This document shows, piece after piece, positions 50,271 through 58,402 of a stretch of DNA of 64,000 bases. The DNA lies in the NCBI GenBank assembly GCA_964402975.1, contig CAYOEM010000006.1:1-64000 (forward strand). The letters run 5' to 3'. The number at the start of each line of letters is the position of its first letter. Position 1 is the first letter of the stretch. The translations under genes were made by a program, and so were the position numbers. The DNA comes from CAMDKS01 sp964402975. Its GTDB lineage: Bacteria; Bdellovibrionota_B; Oligoflexia; Oligoflexales; RGVZ01. The notes below the pieces were generated by a model. It saw only the letters and a list, made by a program, of their open reading frames with translations. It was not told the origin of the DNA and searched no databases.

Positions 50271-51284
50271 ATGATTCATGGCTTTTTGAGGAATCTCGCA
50301 AACAGTCGCGTACCAGTCGCCTTAGTGGTGTCGGGAGTATTATTGGTTAGTGGTTGCAAAACCCGTGCAGCAAAGGTTGATCGGTTGAAAGATCGTGATT
50401 CACTGGGCGGCGTTTTCGGAGGAGCTCCGAGTGACGACAAAGGTGATCCGACTGTCACAAAAGACGAGCCAAACAAAGTCCCCATAAACTCTGCCATGTG
50501 TAGGTTCATTGATCCTTCCAAGACTATCACTGAAGTTATTCCAGGTAGTCCCGCTGAAGTTGCTATTCCTATCTCAGAGTATACTCGGCGCCCTGACATC
50601 TTAAAGACCAGTGGCACGAACGTAAGTTTCGACTATACGGTATTTCAACGTAAGGACGGCTCCCAGAAAACATTGAGCTGGGACCCGAATAAAGCTGGTT
50701 GGTATGCGGTCAACTACCGAGCCACCATATCAAGGTCTGACGTCGAAGGCTGTACGATTGCGGCGGTTTCGACTTCGAAGCCAGAATTGAGAACCTACCG
50801 TGGATGCTTTGCGCCAGAGACACTTATCACGATGGCTGACGGCAGGAAAAAAGAAATTCAAAAGATCAAATTAAACGACAAAGTACGAAACCCTTTGACC
50901 GGTCTTGCAGCCATTGTGATTAGAATCACAAAAGGGCCCGAGAGTGATAAAGGGATGCTAGAGATCGGGTTCAAGGGTTCTGATAAGGTTGTGGTCACTA
51001 GTAAACATCCATTTATGACCCGCCAGGGGCTGAAGCAAGCTGACGAACTTACCGAGAAAGACGAGTTAGTGATCGGCAAGGGTCGTTTCAAGAAGGTCAC
51101 GCATATCGTGCGCAGGCCGATAAAAGTCGATCAAAATGTTGTGAATATTGCGGTTACAGGTCAGACCTTTGAAGCTTCAGACCATATGATCGAAGCCGAC
51201 GGAGTCATCGCAGGCGATCTGTTTTTGCAGGAAAAGCTCGAAAACGTAAAAAGCCTTCAAAGTGGATTGGTTAGCTCGAAGTGA
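50271..51284 (+). CDS. Lipoprotein with C-terminal Hint (hedgehog/intein) domain
   Basis: A 337-residue protein. A lipobox (LLVSGC) places the acylated Cys at 29. Residues 30-178 form an unknown domain with Cys77 and Cys161. Cys179 then begins a Hint domain: CFAPETLITMADG, then KIKLNDKVRN, the block B TSKHPF (Thr243, His246), and a block F-like end with ASDHMIEADGVIAGD (His305, with Asp316 where inteins have Asn). Hint domains self-cleave at the Cys through a thioester, as in inteins, hedgehog and bacterial intein-like proteins. Only about 20 residues follow the Hint core, so there is no real C-extein. AAGGAGGGG precedes the ATG. The next gene begins 20 bases after the stop, or overlaps it by four if its earlier ATG is used. 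Confidence 0.85.
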   Translation: MIHGFLRNLANSRVPVALVVSGVLLVSGCKTRAAKVDRLKDRDSLGGVFGGAPSDDKGDPTVTKDEPNKVPINSAMCRFIDPSKTITEVIPGSPAEVAIPISEYTRRPDILKTSGTNVSFDYTVFQRKDGSQKTLSWDPNKAGWYAVNYRATISRSDVEGCTIAAVSTSKPELRTYRGCFAPETLITMADGRKKEIQKIKLNDKVRNPLTGLAAIVIRITKGPESDKGMLEIGFKGSDKVVVTSKHPFMTRQGLKQADELTEKDELVIGKGRFKKVTHIVRRPIKVDQNVVNIAVTGQTFEASDHMIEADGVIAGDLFLQEKLENVKSLQSGLVSSK

Positions 51285-51304
51285 ATGGGTGGAGAGTCGG
51301 CGCC

Positions 51305-52750
51305 ATGCGTTATCCGTTGCTACCAGCACTTGTTTTTTTATCGGCCAGCCCGCTGATAGGCTGTAAACCGTTTAAAGTTAGTAGTGACAAGACAAAGTCC
51401 GTGGGTGCTTGTCCCGCGGGCTCAATTGATGCCTCCGGGTATTGCGTTCGTGATGGATTGATCTACCTCCTTCATGAAGCCCGCACATCAGAGGCGAGCT
51501 CGGGAAATTCCACAACGGCTCTCAGCTTTGGTAAGTTTTCTTTTATAAAAGGCGATAGAGTCTATGCGTTTGGTCGATTCACATTTGCGAAGGTTGGCTC
51601 GGGGGTCTTGCAAACTCTTGGCTTTAAACTAGGGGAGACGTCCTTGGGTGCCTCGAATACCCAGTTTGTGGGAGATCAGGACTCTGGGGTGATGGTTTCC
51701 CGCAATACACTCGCTCATGAGATATCTGACAATGCAGATACTACGTTCTCTTTGAGGGCGCTGCCGACACAGGCCGGCGTTTCAGGGGGATCGGATGGAG
51801 GTTTATTAATTTTTAGACCTAGTCAGATCAGCGAAGCTGTGGCCGCAGCTACAAATGGCACAGGGGCTGGGACCTATTTTGTATCCGATCTCATTGATTC
51901 CGATAAGTTACTTTCACCAGAGGTGAAGGTTTCTGAATCGCCAACACTTATCAGCGCATCCACTGCGGATTCAAAGCCATCGGATTTGGTTTTGATTCGG
52001 TCAGGATTTTCATGGGAAGCTGCGAGCGGAAAATCAGCAGCCTGTGACGGTGTTTTGGTGACGTGGCACTTGAACGTAGACGGCAAAAAAGTATTGAGTG
52101 AAGGTCCGTACGCCCTGACAACATCTAGGCCGCTGGGATCGGCTTCTATGCAGACGATCCACAAAGGCGGTGGTGCTTCAAAAACGCAGAATGTAACCCT
52201 TACGGCTACGCTTGATACTAGTGGCCGCTCTGATCGTGCGAGCTGTGTTTTGAAAGTGGGCGAGCCCTCGACTCTGTCGATTGTATTGTTCAGATCGACT
52301 GCAGAGCTTTTGAGTGAAATACAAAACGCCCGGCATCTATTCCGGCTCGGCGGCGTTGCGGCTCCGGCGGGACGATTTGCCAGTAACTCATCAGGCCCGC
52401 CGATCGAAACGATCTTACAGTTTAGTTGGGACCATATTCGTAGTGACGTACTCATGACGGATGTAGCCGTAACGATGGGGGCAGAAGATAGGGTGAACTC
52501 TACAAAAGCATTTTTGCAACTTAGTCGCGCCCCGGACAGCCTGTCATCACATCTTGGTAAAATTACACTGAAAGCCCCGGATCGTCCACGAAGCCTCCAC
52601 ATCTTTGATCTTGCCTCTGAAAAAAATTTGAATGACCAGACAAGGTTCTATGTGACGGGTATGGGCTTTAATAACGATTCAAAGCCGGTCATTTTGGATG
52701 GAGCGCAAATATTTTATCTTCACTTCAGACGTTTGAGTGATCAGCTATGA
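51305..52750 (+). CDS. Lipoprotein, function unknown (Hint operon, second gene)
   Basis: A 481-residue protein with a lipobox (SPLIGC, acylated Cys near 20). A short Cys pair follows (GACPAG, GYCVRD). The rest is beta-rich with few charged clusters; Cys247 and Cys314 may bracket an Ig-like sandwich whose last strand reads ASCVLKV. No family is recognised. The ATG at 51305 follows GGAGAG by eight bases; an ATG at 51281 would overlap the Hint gene stop. Its own stop overlaps the start of the third gene (ATGA), indicating translational coupling. Confidence 0.8.
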   Translation: MRYPLLPALVFLSASPLIGCKPFKVSSDKTKSVGACPAGSIDASGYCVRDGLIYLLHEARTSEASSGNSTTALSFGKFSFIKGDRVYAFGRFTFAKVGSGVLQTLGFKLGETSLGASNTQFVGDQDSGVMVSRNTLAHEISDNADTTFSLRALPTQAGVSGGSDGGLLIFRPSQISEAVAAATNGTGAGTYFVSDLIDSDKLLSPEVKVSESPTLISASTADSKPSDLVLIRSGFSWEAASGKSAACDGVLVTWHLNVDGKKVLSEGPYALTTSRPLGSASMQTIHKGGGASKTQNVTLTATLDTSGRSDRASCVLKVGEPSTLSIVLFRSTAELLSEIQNARHLFRLGGVAAPAGRFASNSSGPPIETILQFSWDHIRSDVLMTDVAVTMGAEDRVNSTKAFLQLSRAPDSLSSHLGKITLKAPDRPRSLHIFDLASEKNLNDQTRFYVTGMGFNNDSKPVILDGAQIFYLHFRRLSDQL

Positions 52751-53307
52751 GAACGCAAATTTTTATTTTTGCAGTCGTGCTGACCAGCGGGTGTGCTCCC
52801 GTTAAGGTGGGGAGTAAAGAAAAAGCTACGCAAAAATCGGACGGCGTAGTGCAATCTTCAAATCCCGGCCAGGATGCCACTGGAAAACCGTCACCCCATT
52901 CGACAAATCCCGGCGTCGGCGCAACTAATCTGAGTGGTCGCCAAGTTGATCTCTATTCTATTCGGGCTGGAAATGCGCAGGTATTTCTTCCCCCTGAGTT
53001 TGACAAGCTTCCGTGCGCGTATTTTCGTCAAGGGCCTCAGTTTGAGATCCCGCCCATTCCAGGAGGTCCACCGCTTCCTATGCAGGGACCGGTTCAGAAC
53101 TTTTATGCAGGTCAGTGGACTAAAGAGACAGAGTACTCATTTAAGCTCTCTGTTTATAAAAGGATTTACCGAGACCCAGGTATTCCAGATTGGTTATCCA
53201 CGGCTCCGACGTCGCGTGTATCTGAGTACGTTTTACGACTATTTGACGTGGTGATATCATCTCCGACGACCAGCAATTGCAGTATTTCGGCTCGGGCCCT
53301 TAACTAA
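52747..53307 (+). CDS. Lipoprotein, function unknown (Hint operon, third gene)
   Basis: A 186-residue protein with a short signal and lipobox (VLTSGC, acylated Cys16). A Ser/Pro/Gly linker runs to about residue 62. The C-terminal domain contains Cys90 and Cys178 with a Pro-rich insert (PPIPGGPPLP). Its Cys spacing and final strand (NCSISARA) resemble those of the N-terminal domain of the Hint lipoprotein, which has Cys77 and Cys161 (GCTIAAVS). It could be a Hint-less relative of that domain (inference from pattern only). It ends 11 bases before the convergent ABC permease gene. Confidence 0.75.
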   Translation: MRTQIFIFAVVLTSGCAPVKVGSKEKATQKSDGVVQSSNPGQDATGKPSPHSTNPGVGATNLSGRQVDLYSIRAGNAQVFLPPEFDKLPCAYFRQGPQFEIPPIPGGPPLPMQGPVQNFYAGQWTKETEYSFKLSVYKRIYRDPGIPDWLSTAPTSRVSEYVLRLFDVVISSPTTSNCSISARALN

Positions 53308-53318
53308 CAAACGCTGTA

Positions 53319-54653
53319 TTAAACGTGTCGCATCGCGTCAGCGATGACCATCTTGGCTGCTTTTTTAGAGCAGAGCCATGCAGTCCCAGCGGCAAGTGTT
53401 GTGAGCCACAGTGTATTCAAGATCCAAACTGTTGGATTGAGGGCCACCGTCAAGAATATCGGTGCAGAGAGCAAGCCAGCTTTATAAGTGATTCCGCTAA
53501 AGTTTATAAGTATGGAAGAGACGACGGTCACGAGGACTCCAAAGCTGCAGCTCAGCAGGGCAAGAAATAGCCCTTCAAGAGCAAACATCATCACAATTTC
53601 TCGCCTTAGGAAACCAAAACTGCGCAAAGACCCGATTTCCCGAGTTCTCTCGGTGACCGCCTTCATCATGGTGTTCGAGATGGAAAGAACACAGATCGTG
53701 ATCACAATGACCATGAATAAATTTCGAAATGAGTTTGTAATGTCCATACTTCCGCGCATGAAAGATCCGACCTGATGCTCTTTCCATGGGATCACATCAA
53801 GATCTAAACCCTTGTCTCGAAGGTTCTTTTTTACACGAGCTACAAAAGCTGGAATGTCAGATTTATTTTTGACTCGTGCCGCTATCGTTGTAACTTTGTC
53901 CGTGTCGAGCAGCTTCTGGGCTAACGGCAACGGCAGGATGACCCAGTACTTGTCCTGTTCGCGAAAGCCGCCGTCTACGATACCGACGACTTTGAGGTCC
54001 AAAGCATTGACCTGGGCAGCTTCCGTTGAAGCGCTGAGCTGGAGTGATGCCCGATCGCATTTAAATGGGCGATCTTCGGGGATGTATCCGCCCTCGCGGC
54101 GCATGATCTTGGTGACGTCTTGCGTTGATTCGCAACCCATCATTTTTCCGAGGCCAGTTCCTACTAAAACGGCATTTTCTTCAGTTGTTTCGTGAAACGG
54201 CTTCCCTGCAACGGTATTCCACTCCCAAAGGCGTCCTCGCATCTGGCGGCCTTCAGGTACATCCGTTGATCCACCGACGAATATGGCGTTATTTTGGCCG
54301 TTTGAAACCATGCCTTTCACATCCAAAAATCTGACTCTTAAATCAAAATCTTTGTCAGCTCGTAAAACCTCTTCAACGGCATCTTGTTCTGGTTTGGTTA
54401 ATGCATAGGCGAAGCTGTCCTCAATCAACTTGTACTGAGCGTCTTTTCTCTGAATCAGCACGTCGCCTTGCATGCCGCGCATGCTGTAGCCTTCCTCATT
54501 AACCCGCACCAAATCAATCAAAAAACCGTCAAACAAAGAGACTGCTGTGAAGCCGGCCAGAATAGCCAAGCTGCTAGCCAAGCTGTGACGCCAGTTTCTA
54601 ATGACGTTTCTCCAGGCTATTTGGGCTAGTCTTTGTTTGACAGCGTTACGCAC
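53319..54653 (-). CDS. ABC transporter permease, FtsX/LolE/MacB type (second permease)
   Basis: A 444-residue inner-membrane protein: one TM near residues 25-50, a large periplasmic domain of about 240 residues, then three C-terminal TMs with the FtsX-type TERTREIGSLRSFGFLRREI coupling segment between TM2 and TM3. Its start (AWRNVIRNWRHSLA, AILAGFTA) matches that of the other permease of the cluster (AWRNLQRNLRRSIA, AIAAGFTA), so they are paralogues likely to form a heterodimer. The start is GTG at 54653 with AAAGGAG seven bases upstream. It is the last gene of the cluster. LolC/E-like or MacB-like substrate handling (lipoproteins or envelope molecules) is inferred. Confidence 0.9.
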   Translation of the reverse strand: MRNAVKQRLAQIAWRNVIRNWRHSLASSLAILAGFTAVSLFDGFLIDLVRVNEEGYSMRGMQGDVLIQRKDAQYKLIEDSFAYALTKPEQDAVEEVLRADKDFDLRVRFLDVKGMVSNGQNNAIFVGGSTDVPEGRQMRGRLWEWNTVAGKPFHETTEENAVLVGTGLGKMMGCESTQDVTKIMRREGGYIPEDRPFKCDRASLQLSASTEAAQVNALDLKVVGIVDGGFREQDKYWVILPLPLAQKLLDTDKVTTIAARVKNKSDIPAFVARVKKNLRDKGLDLDVIPWKEHQVGSFMRGSMDITNSFRNLFMVIVITICVLSISNTMMKAVTERTREIGSLRSFGFLRREIVMMFALEGLFLALLSCSFGVLVTVVSSILINFSGITYKAGLLSAPIFLTVALNPTVWILNTLWLTTLAAGTAWLCSKKAAKMVIADAMRHV

Positions 54654-54692
54654 TAATGAGCTCCTTTCGCGCTGATCCGCACTCGTTCGACA

Positions 54693-55448
54693 TTAACGGA
54701 TGAGGTTATTCACATTGAAGAGCGCGTCCGCGTGTTTTTCTCCGCGCGGTCTTTTGTAGTCGAGTGTCGTTACGGATGCCTTGTTGACTGCATCCGTAAT
54801 CACCATCTTGCTTACAAATGGGAATGACTTCCCTTCGTTTTCGATTTTATTCTTGTATTCAAACGTGGCGTGTTTGAATACATCACCGCTCACAGTGAGG
54901 AATTCAGCCTTGATGCCGAGTCGATCTTTCTTGCTGACCCAATAGCGAATTTTATCGTAAGTGACATTTTTGGATTTCGCTTTGAGCTCCAACTTCCACG
55001 TGTCCTGTCCGTTAACTTTTTCTGATCCGGAAATGGTTCCGTCATAGTCACGAGCATAATTAGTTGATGCGATGTCACCATTCGATGCCTGGCCCATCAG
55101 TTTTTGGCGTGGTGATATGGCGACAGGCTTTTTGAGTCCTGGTTTGAAAAACCAGATGTTTCGATCGTTGAATAACAGAGTCTCACCCTTGTTTCTTGCC
55201 GGTGCTGTGGCTTCAGCAAGGGCATCGTTGCCTTTAACTTTAAGGTCGTAGGAGATAAGGCTTTGGGTGCTGCCGTCCTTTGCTTGCACGTCAACGGCCC
55301 AAGATATTCCCTCCGTCACGGCAGCCGATCCGCGCGAGCGATCGGATTCTTTTAGGATGTCTAAAGCCGTAGGCTCTTGGGTGGTCGGAGGCGGTGCGGC
55401 CATCAATGTCGAAGCCATCAGGGATAGTGCGAGTGTGTAGGTTTTCAT
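54693..55448 (-). CDS. LolA-like outer-membrane lipoprotein-sorting protein
   Basis: A 251-residue exported protein with signal peptide MKTYTLALSLMASTLMAAPP. The mature part resembles the COG2834-type lipoprotein-sorting family: DRSRGSAAVTEGISWAVDV, the FNDRNIWFFKPGLKKPVAISP core, then SGSEKVNGQDTWKLELKAK, YDKIRYWVSKKDRLGIKAEF and the C-terminal DYKRPRGEKHADALFNVNNL. Such proteins have a half-open beta-barrel that carries a lipid moiety across the periplasm. AAGGAG precedes the ATG at 55448; an earlier in-frame start at 55499 would overlap the upstream permease. Lying between two permease genes and behind an ATPase gene, it is most likely the periplasmic acceptor for that ABC system. Confidence 0.85.
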   Translation of the reverse strand: MKTYTLALSLMASTLMAAPPPTTQEPTALDILKESDRSRGSAAVTEGISWAVDVQAKDGSTQSLISYDLKVKGNDALAEATAPARNKGETLLFNDRNIWFFKPGLKKPVAISPRQKLMGQASNGDIASTNYARDYDGTISGSEKVNGQDTWKLELKAKSKNVTYDKIRYWVSKKDRLGIKAEFLTVSGDVFKHATFEYKNKIENEGKSFPFVSKMVITDAVNKASVTTLDYKRPRGEKHADALFNVNNLIR

Positions 55449-55476
55449 AAACAAAGTCTCCTTGCTAAAGAAGTTG

Positions 55477-56838
55477 TTAGCGGGTGGCTCCGCTAACAAG
55501 GTTGGCTATATTTTTCTTAACAACGCTAGTTACGGCAAGCCAAGTACTGAGCATGCCGAGTAATCCGACAATTGTCGCTCCGGTCAGGATGATAATCGCA
55601 TTGGGGCTGAACATGAGCGTTATGCCGCCAGCTACGCCAGGCGGGTGGATCGTGATTTTTAGCTTGTTGATGATCCACATAGTTAGAAGCCCGAGTGCGG
55701 CGCCTGCAATAACAGAAGCAATGGTTAGGAAAAGTCCCTCTAATATAAAGAGACGACGCATGATTTTCTGGTTATATCCGACACTTCTGAACATCCCAAC
55801 TTCCTGACTTCTTTCGATGACGGTCATCGTAGCTGAATTAAAGATACTCAGAATAACTACAACGGCCAAAACAAAGCCAATAAAGCCAACCATGACATAG
55901 ATAAATTGCATGGTGCCAGAGTAGTAGGGACTTAGTCGTTCATCAGTCCATGGTAGAACTTCAACCTCTGGCGCGGTGCTTTTTAACCGTTCTCGAAGTT
56001 CAGATACGGTCTGGTAGAGGAATAAAGGCTCTTTAAGCCACACGCTATAGTTCATGACGTGATCGGTGTTGAGTAGGCTTTGAAGACGCTGAACGGGGAG
56101 CGTTATCGCGGTGTTATTTGTTTCCACAAGGCCTGTGGTGAATCGCATCACAAATTCGCCGTCTTGCGCCCCGAGAGTCCCATCCCATGTGCCCGCAGCA
56201 AGCTGAACGTTTGCATCCGAGGCAAACAAAGTGCGAGCTTCTGGCGATGCGCAGTCTGTAATGATAACGGGTTTGTTACCCTGTACGTCTTTGTGAAGGT
56301 TTGTCTTTCCTAAAAGACGTGCTAGTCCATCAGATATAGCGATTGCGCCGACATCCTCTGGGAAAGAGTCGATGGGATCGCCTTGCCGGAAGCGGGTTAG
56401 GTGTGGGTTCCAAGTCAGAAGATTTGGATGGTTTATGACTTTTGACTCAATGGCGAGATCAACACCGGTTGCGACGAAGGGGAAGGTTTTGCAGCCGTTG
56501 CCAGCTAAGCCCTGACCAATAAGGTATCGGCCACTCATATCAACGTTGGATAGATCTTTCAGGGCGGCATCAATTTTTGATTGTTCGTCTTTATCTAGAG
56601 AATATTGCTGAGGCTTGATGCCATACATTTCCAGAGCATTTTTTTTGTAGATGCCTATGTGACCCACGTGTAAGGCATAATGCGTGTATGCGCCGAGGAC
56701 CCTCTCAACGCGGAACGCATAACCGGCGGCAATCATGAATGCTGTAAATCCTGCGGCTATAGCCATGCCGGTGGCAATGCTTCTTCGCAAATTGCGCTGA
56801 AGATTTCTCCAAGCCAACCTTGCGAGAGTGCGGTTCAT
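55477..56838 (-). CDS. ABC transporter permease, FtsX/LolC/MacB type (first permease)
   Basis: A 453-residue protein with TM1 near residues 25-45, a periplasmic domain with a few Cys (GNGCKTFP, ITDCASPE), and three C-terminal TMs. The FtsX coupling segment is IERSQEVGMFRSVGYNQKIM. The last part, NPLAST-like in other families, here reads GGITLMFSPNAIIILTGATI. It starts four bases inside the ATPase gene (ATGA overlap), so the two are translationally coupled. It is a paralogue of the permease at 53319-54653. Confidence 0.9.
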   Translation of the reverse strand: MNRTLARLAWRNLQRNLRRSIATGMAIAAGFTAFMIAAGYAFRVERVLGAYTHYALHVGHIGIYKKNALEMYGIKPQQYSLDKDEQSKIDAALKDLSNVDMSGRYLIGQGLAGNGCKTFPFVATGVDLAIESKVINHPNLLTWNPHLTRFRQGDPIDSFPEDVGAIAISDGLARLLGKTNLHKDVQGNKPVIITDCASPEARTLFASDANVQLAAGTWDGTLGAQDGEFVMRFTTGLVETNNTAITLPVQRLQSLLNTDHVMNYSVWLKEPLFLYQTVSELRERLKSTAPEVEVLPWTDERLSPYYSGTMQFIYVMVGFIGFVLAVVVILSIFNSATMTVIERSQEVGMFRSVGYNQKIMRRLFILEGLFLTIASVIAGAALGLLTMWIINKLKITIHPPGVAGGITLMFSPNAIIILTGATIVGLLGMLSTWLAVTSVVKKNIANLVSGATR

Positions 56839-57533
56839 TTCTTTTTGGACCCCTTGATGACGCCGTCAGCGATTAATATCTTGCGAGAAACTCGGTCCAT
56901 TAGTTTCTCATCATGCGTGGAGAATAGAAACGTCACGGATCTCTTCTCATTCAGTTCTAGCATTAGGTCAATAATCCTATGGGAGTTCACGCTGTCCAAG
57001 TTTGCCGTAGGCTCATCGGCGAGCACGAGTGCTGGATTTCCAGCCAGAGCCCGCGCAATAGCGACTCTCTGGCGTTGTCCACCGGAAAGCTGATCGGGAA
57101 GGTTACGGTGAAGATGCTCAATACCAACGTCTTTCAACGCTTGCATGACTCGCTCGCGGTGATCGGCCTTCGGAATTTCCGGATTGATGATCAGTGGGAG
57201 CTCCACATTCTCAAAGACGTTCAAAACGGGCACGAGGTTAAAAGACTGGAAAATAAAGCCAATTTTCCTGTTACGCAGATCACTTTTCGTGTCGTCATCG
57301 AGTGTGGTAACTTCGATGCCGTCTACCTTGATGCTCCCAGAGTCCGGATCGTCAATACATCCCACCATGTTAAGAAGTGTGCTTTTGCCGCTTCCACTGG
57401 CGCCGACGACGGCCGTGAACTCACCTTTTTTCAGTTCAAGGCTGACCCCGTTCAAAGCGGGAACGATCGTTTCACCCAAGCGGTAACTTTTCTTCACCGA
57501 GTTCAGCTCGATAATCGTCTCAGTCGATGTCAA
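56835..57533 (-). CDS. ABC transporter ATPase, LolD/MacB type
   Basis: A 232-residue cytoplasmic ATPase with Walker A GASGSGKS (44-51), Q-loop IFQSFNLVPVLNVFENVELP, signature LSGGQRQRVAIARAL, Walker B with D-loop LADEPTANLDS, and the H-loop in STHDEKLM. The LVPVLNVFENVELP segment is typical of LolD/MacB/FtsE-type ATPases. The start is TTG at 57533, supported by GGAGG six bases upstream; no ATG fits. It is the first gene of the leftward cluster ATPase-permease-LolA-like-permease. It would power the FtsX-type permeases to extract or push substrates at the periplasmic side rather than transport through the membrane. Confidence 0.93.
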   Translation of the reverse strand: MTSTETIIELNSVKKSYRLGETIVPALNGVSLELKKGEFTAVVGASGSGKSTLLNMVGCIDDPDSGSIKVDGIEVTTLDDDTKSDLRNRKIGFIFQSFNLVPVLNVFENVELPLIINPEIPKADHRERVMQALKDVGIEHLHRNLPDQLSGGQRQRVAIARALAGNPALVLADEPTANLDSVNSHRIIDLMLELNEKRSVTFLFSTHDEKLMDRVSRKILIADGVIKGSKKK

Positions 57534-57682
57534 GGATAGCCTCCTCAGAGTCTCTCAAAAGTTTGAACTAGACCGAGTGACGTCATAGAACTACCTCTGG
57601 GTCTAAAATAGAATCAGAAATGCCTAAAAGTTGTTAGGCGAAGATTTTATCCGGCTTGTGGCCAAATGGGCAATCATAAAAC

Positions 57683-58402
57683 TTATTTAAGTACCTGATT
57701 ACTTTTCGAGATTTTATGCCAAGTCACATGGATGATCGACCACGTCAAGAATACCGAGGCCACACTGTCACTGAGCCAATGCATGCCAGCCATGCTGCGA
57801 GCGGCTCCCATGGCCCCCGACAGAGCTAAAACCAGAGCACCTGTTATAAGACTAGCAGCCTTATTTTTAGGCCATAAAACATAACTGAAGGCTAATAAAA
57901 TTGTGCACGACGCCGTGTGCCCACTTGGGAAGCTGTTTAATCCCAACCCGCGGGGGCCTATGAGTGGTAAAAATCCAGGCAGAGTCAAGCTTGCAAGCTT
58001 TTCCGGACTGAGGGCCTCGTGGCCGAGCATGTCAAAAAACCTATTGGGTCGAGCTCGAGCAATCACCCATTTTAATCCGTGCACGGCAACGATAGCAGTC
58101 AAAAAGCTCGACAACCAAATAAACCTGAGCTCGTGTTTTGATAGAAACCTATTGTGGTCTTGCGATTTGCGGCGTCGCAACCACATGACAAAGCAGATGA
58201 TGGCCGCAGTAACACCGAAATCACTGGCACCGATAAAATGACCCTCGTAAATGCTGTCGGCCATGAAATCGCGAAACCAAGGCACAGGTGCTTGCCAAAG
58301 ATCAACAACTAAGGGCGCCTCGATCCTTCCGACCAAGATGAAAACTATGGTGCCGAAGGCGAGAAGTAAAAAACAGACCAGCCAGATGTTTCTAAACATC
58401 AA
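57683..58402 (-). CDS. PAP2-family membrane phosphatase
   Basis: A 239-residue integral membrane protein with about six TMs. All three phosphatase motifs are present: KWVIARARP (K-x6-RP), SFPSGHTAS (PSGH), and ARSMAGMHWLSD (R-x5-H-x3-D). PAP2 enzymes dephosphorylate lipid phosphates such as phosphatidic acid, undecaprenyl pyrophosphate or lipid A. The insert GHEALSPEKLASLTLPGFLPL before PSGH is lipid-A-phosphatase-like but not decisive. Its start overlaps the end of the upstream barrel gene by four bases (ATGA), implying coupled translation. Substrate unknown. Confidence 0.9.
   Translation of the reverse strand: MMFRNIWLVCFLLLAFGTIVFILVGRIEAPLVVDLWQAPVPWFRDFMADSIYEGHFIGASDFGVTAAIICFVMWLRRRKSQDHNRFLSKHELRFIWLSSFLTAIVAVHGLKWVIARARPNRFFDMLGHEALSPEKLASLTLPGFLPLIGPRGLGLNSFPSGHTASCTILLAFSYVLWPKNKAASLITGALVLALSGAMGAARSMAGMHWLSDSVASVFLTWSIIHVTWHKISKSNQVLK

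Noticed and set aside
50808..51242. Interpreting the Hint domain as an intein interrupting a host protein
   Set aside because: Only a short tail follows the domain and the terminal Asn is replaced by Asp, so protein splicing into a functional host protein is not supported.
51874..52602. 242-codon minus-strand frame opposite the second Hint-operon lipoprotein
   Set aside because: Fully antisense to a lipobox protein with good ribosome binding site and operon overlaps; composition is shadow-like.
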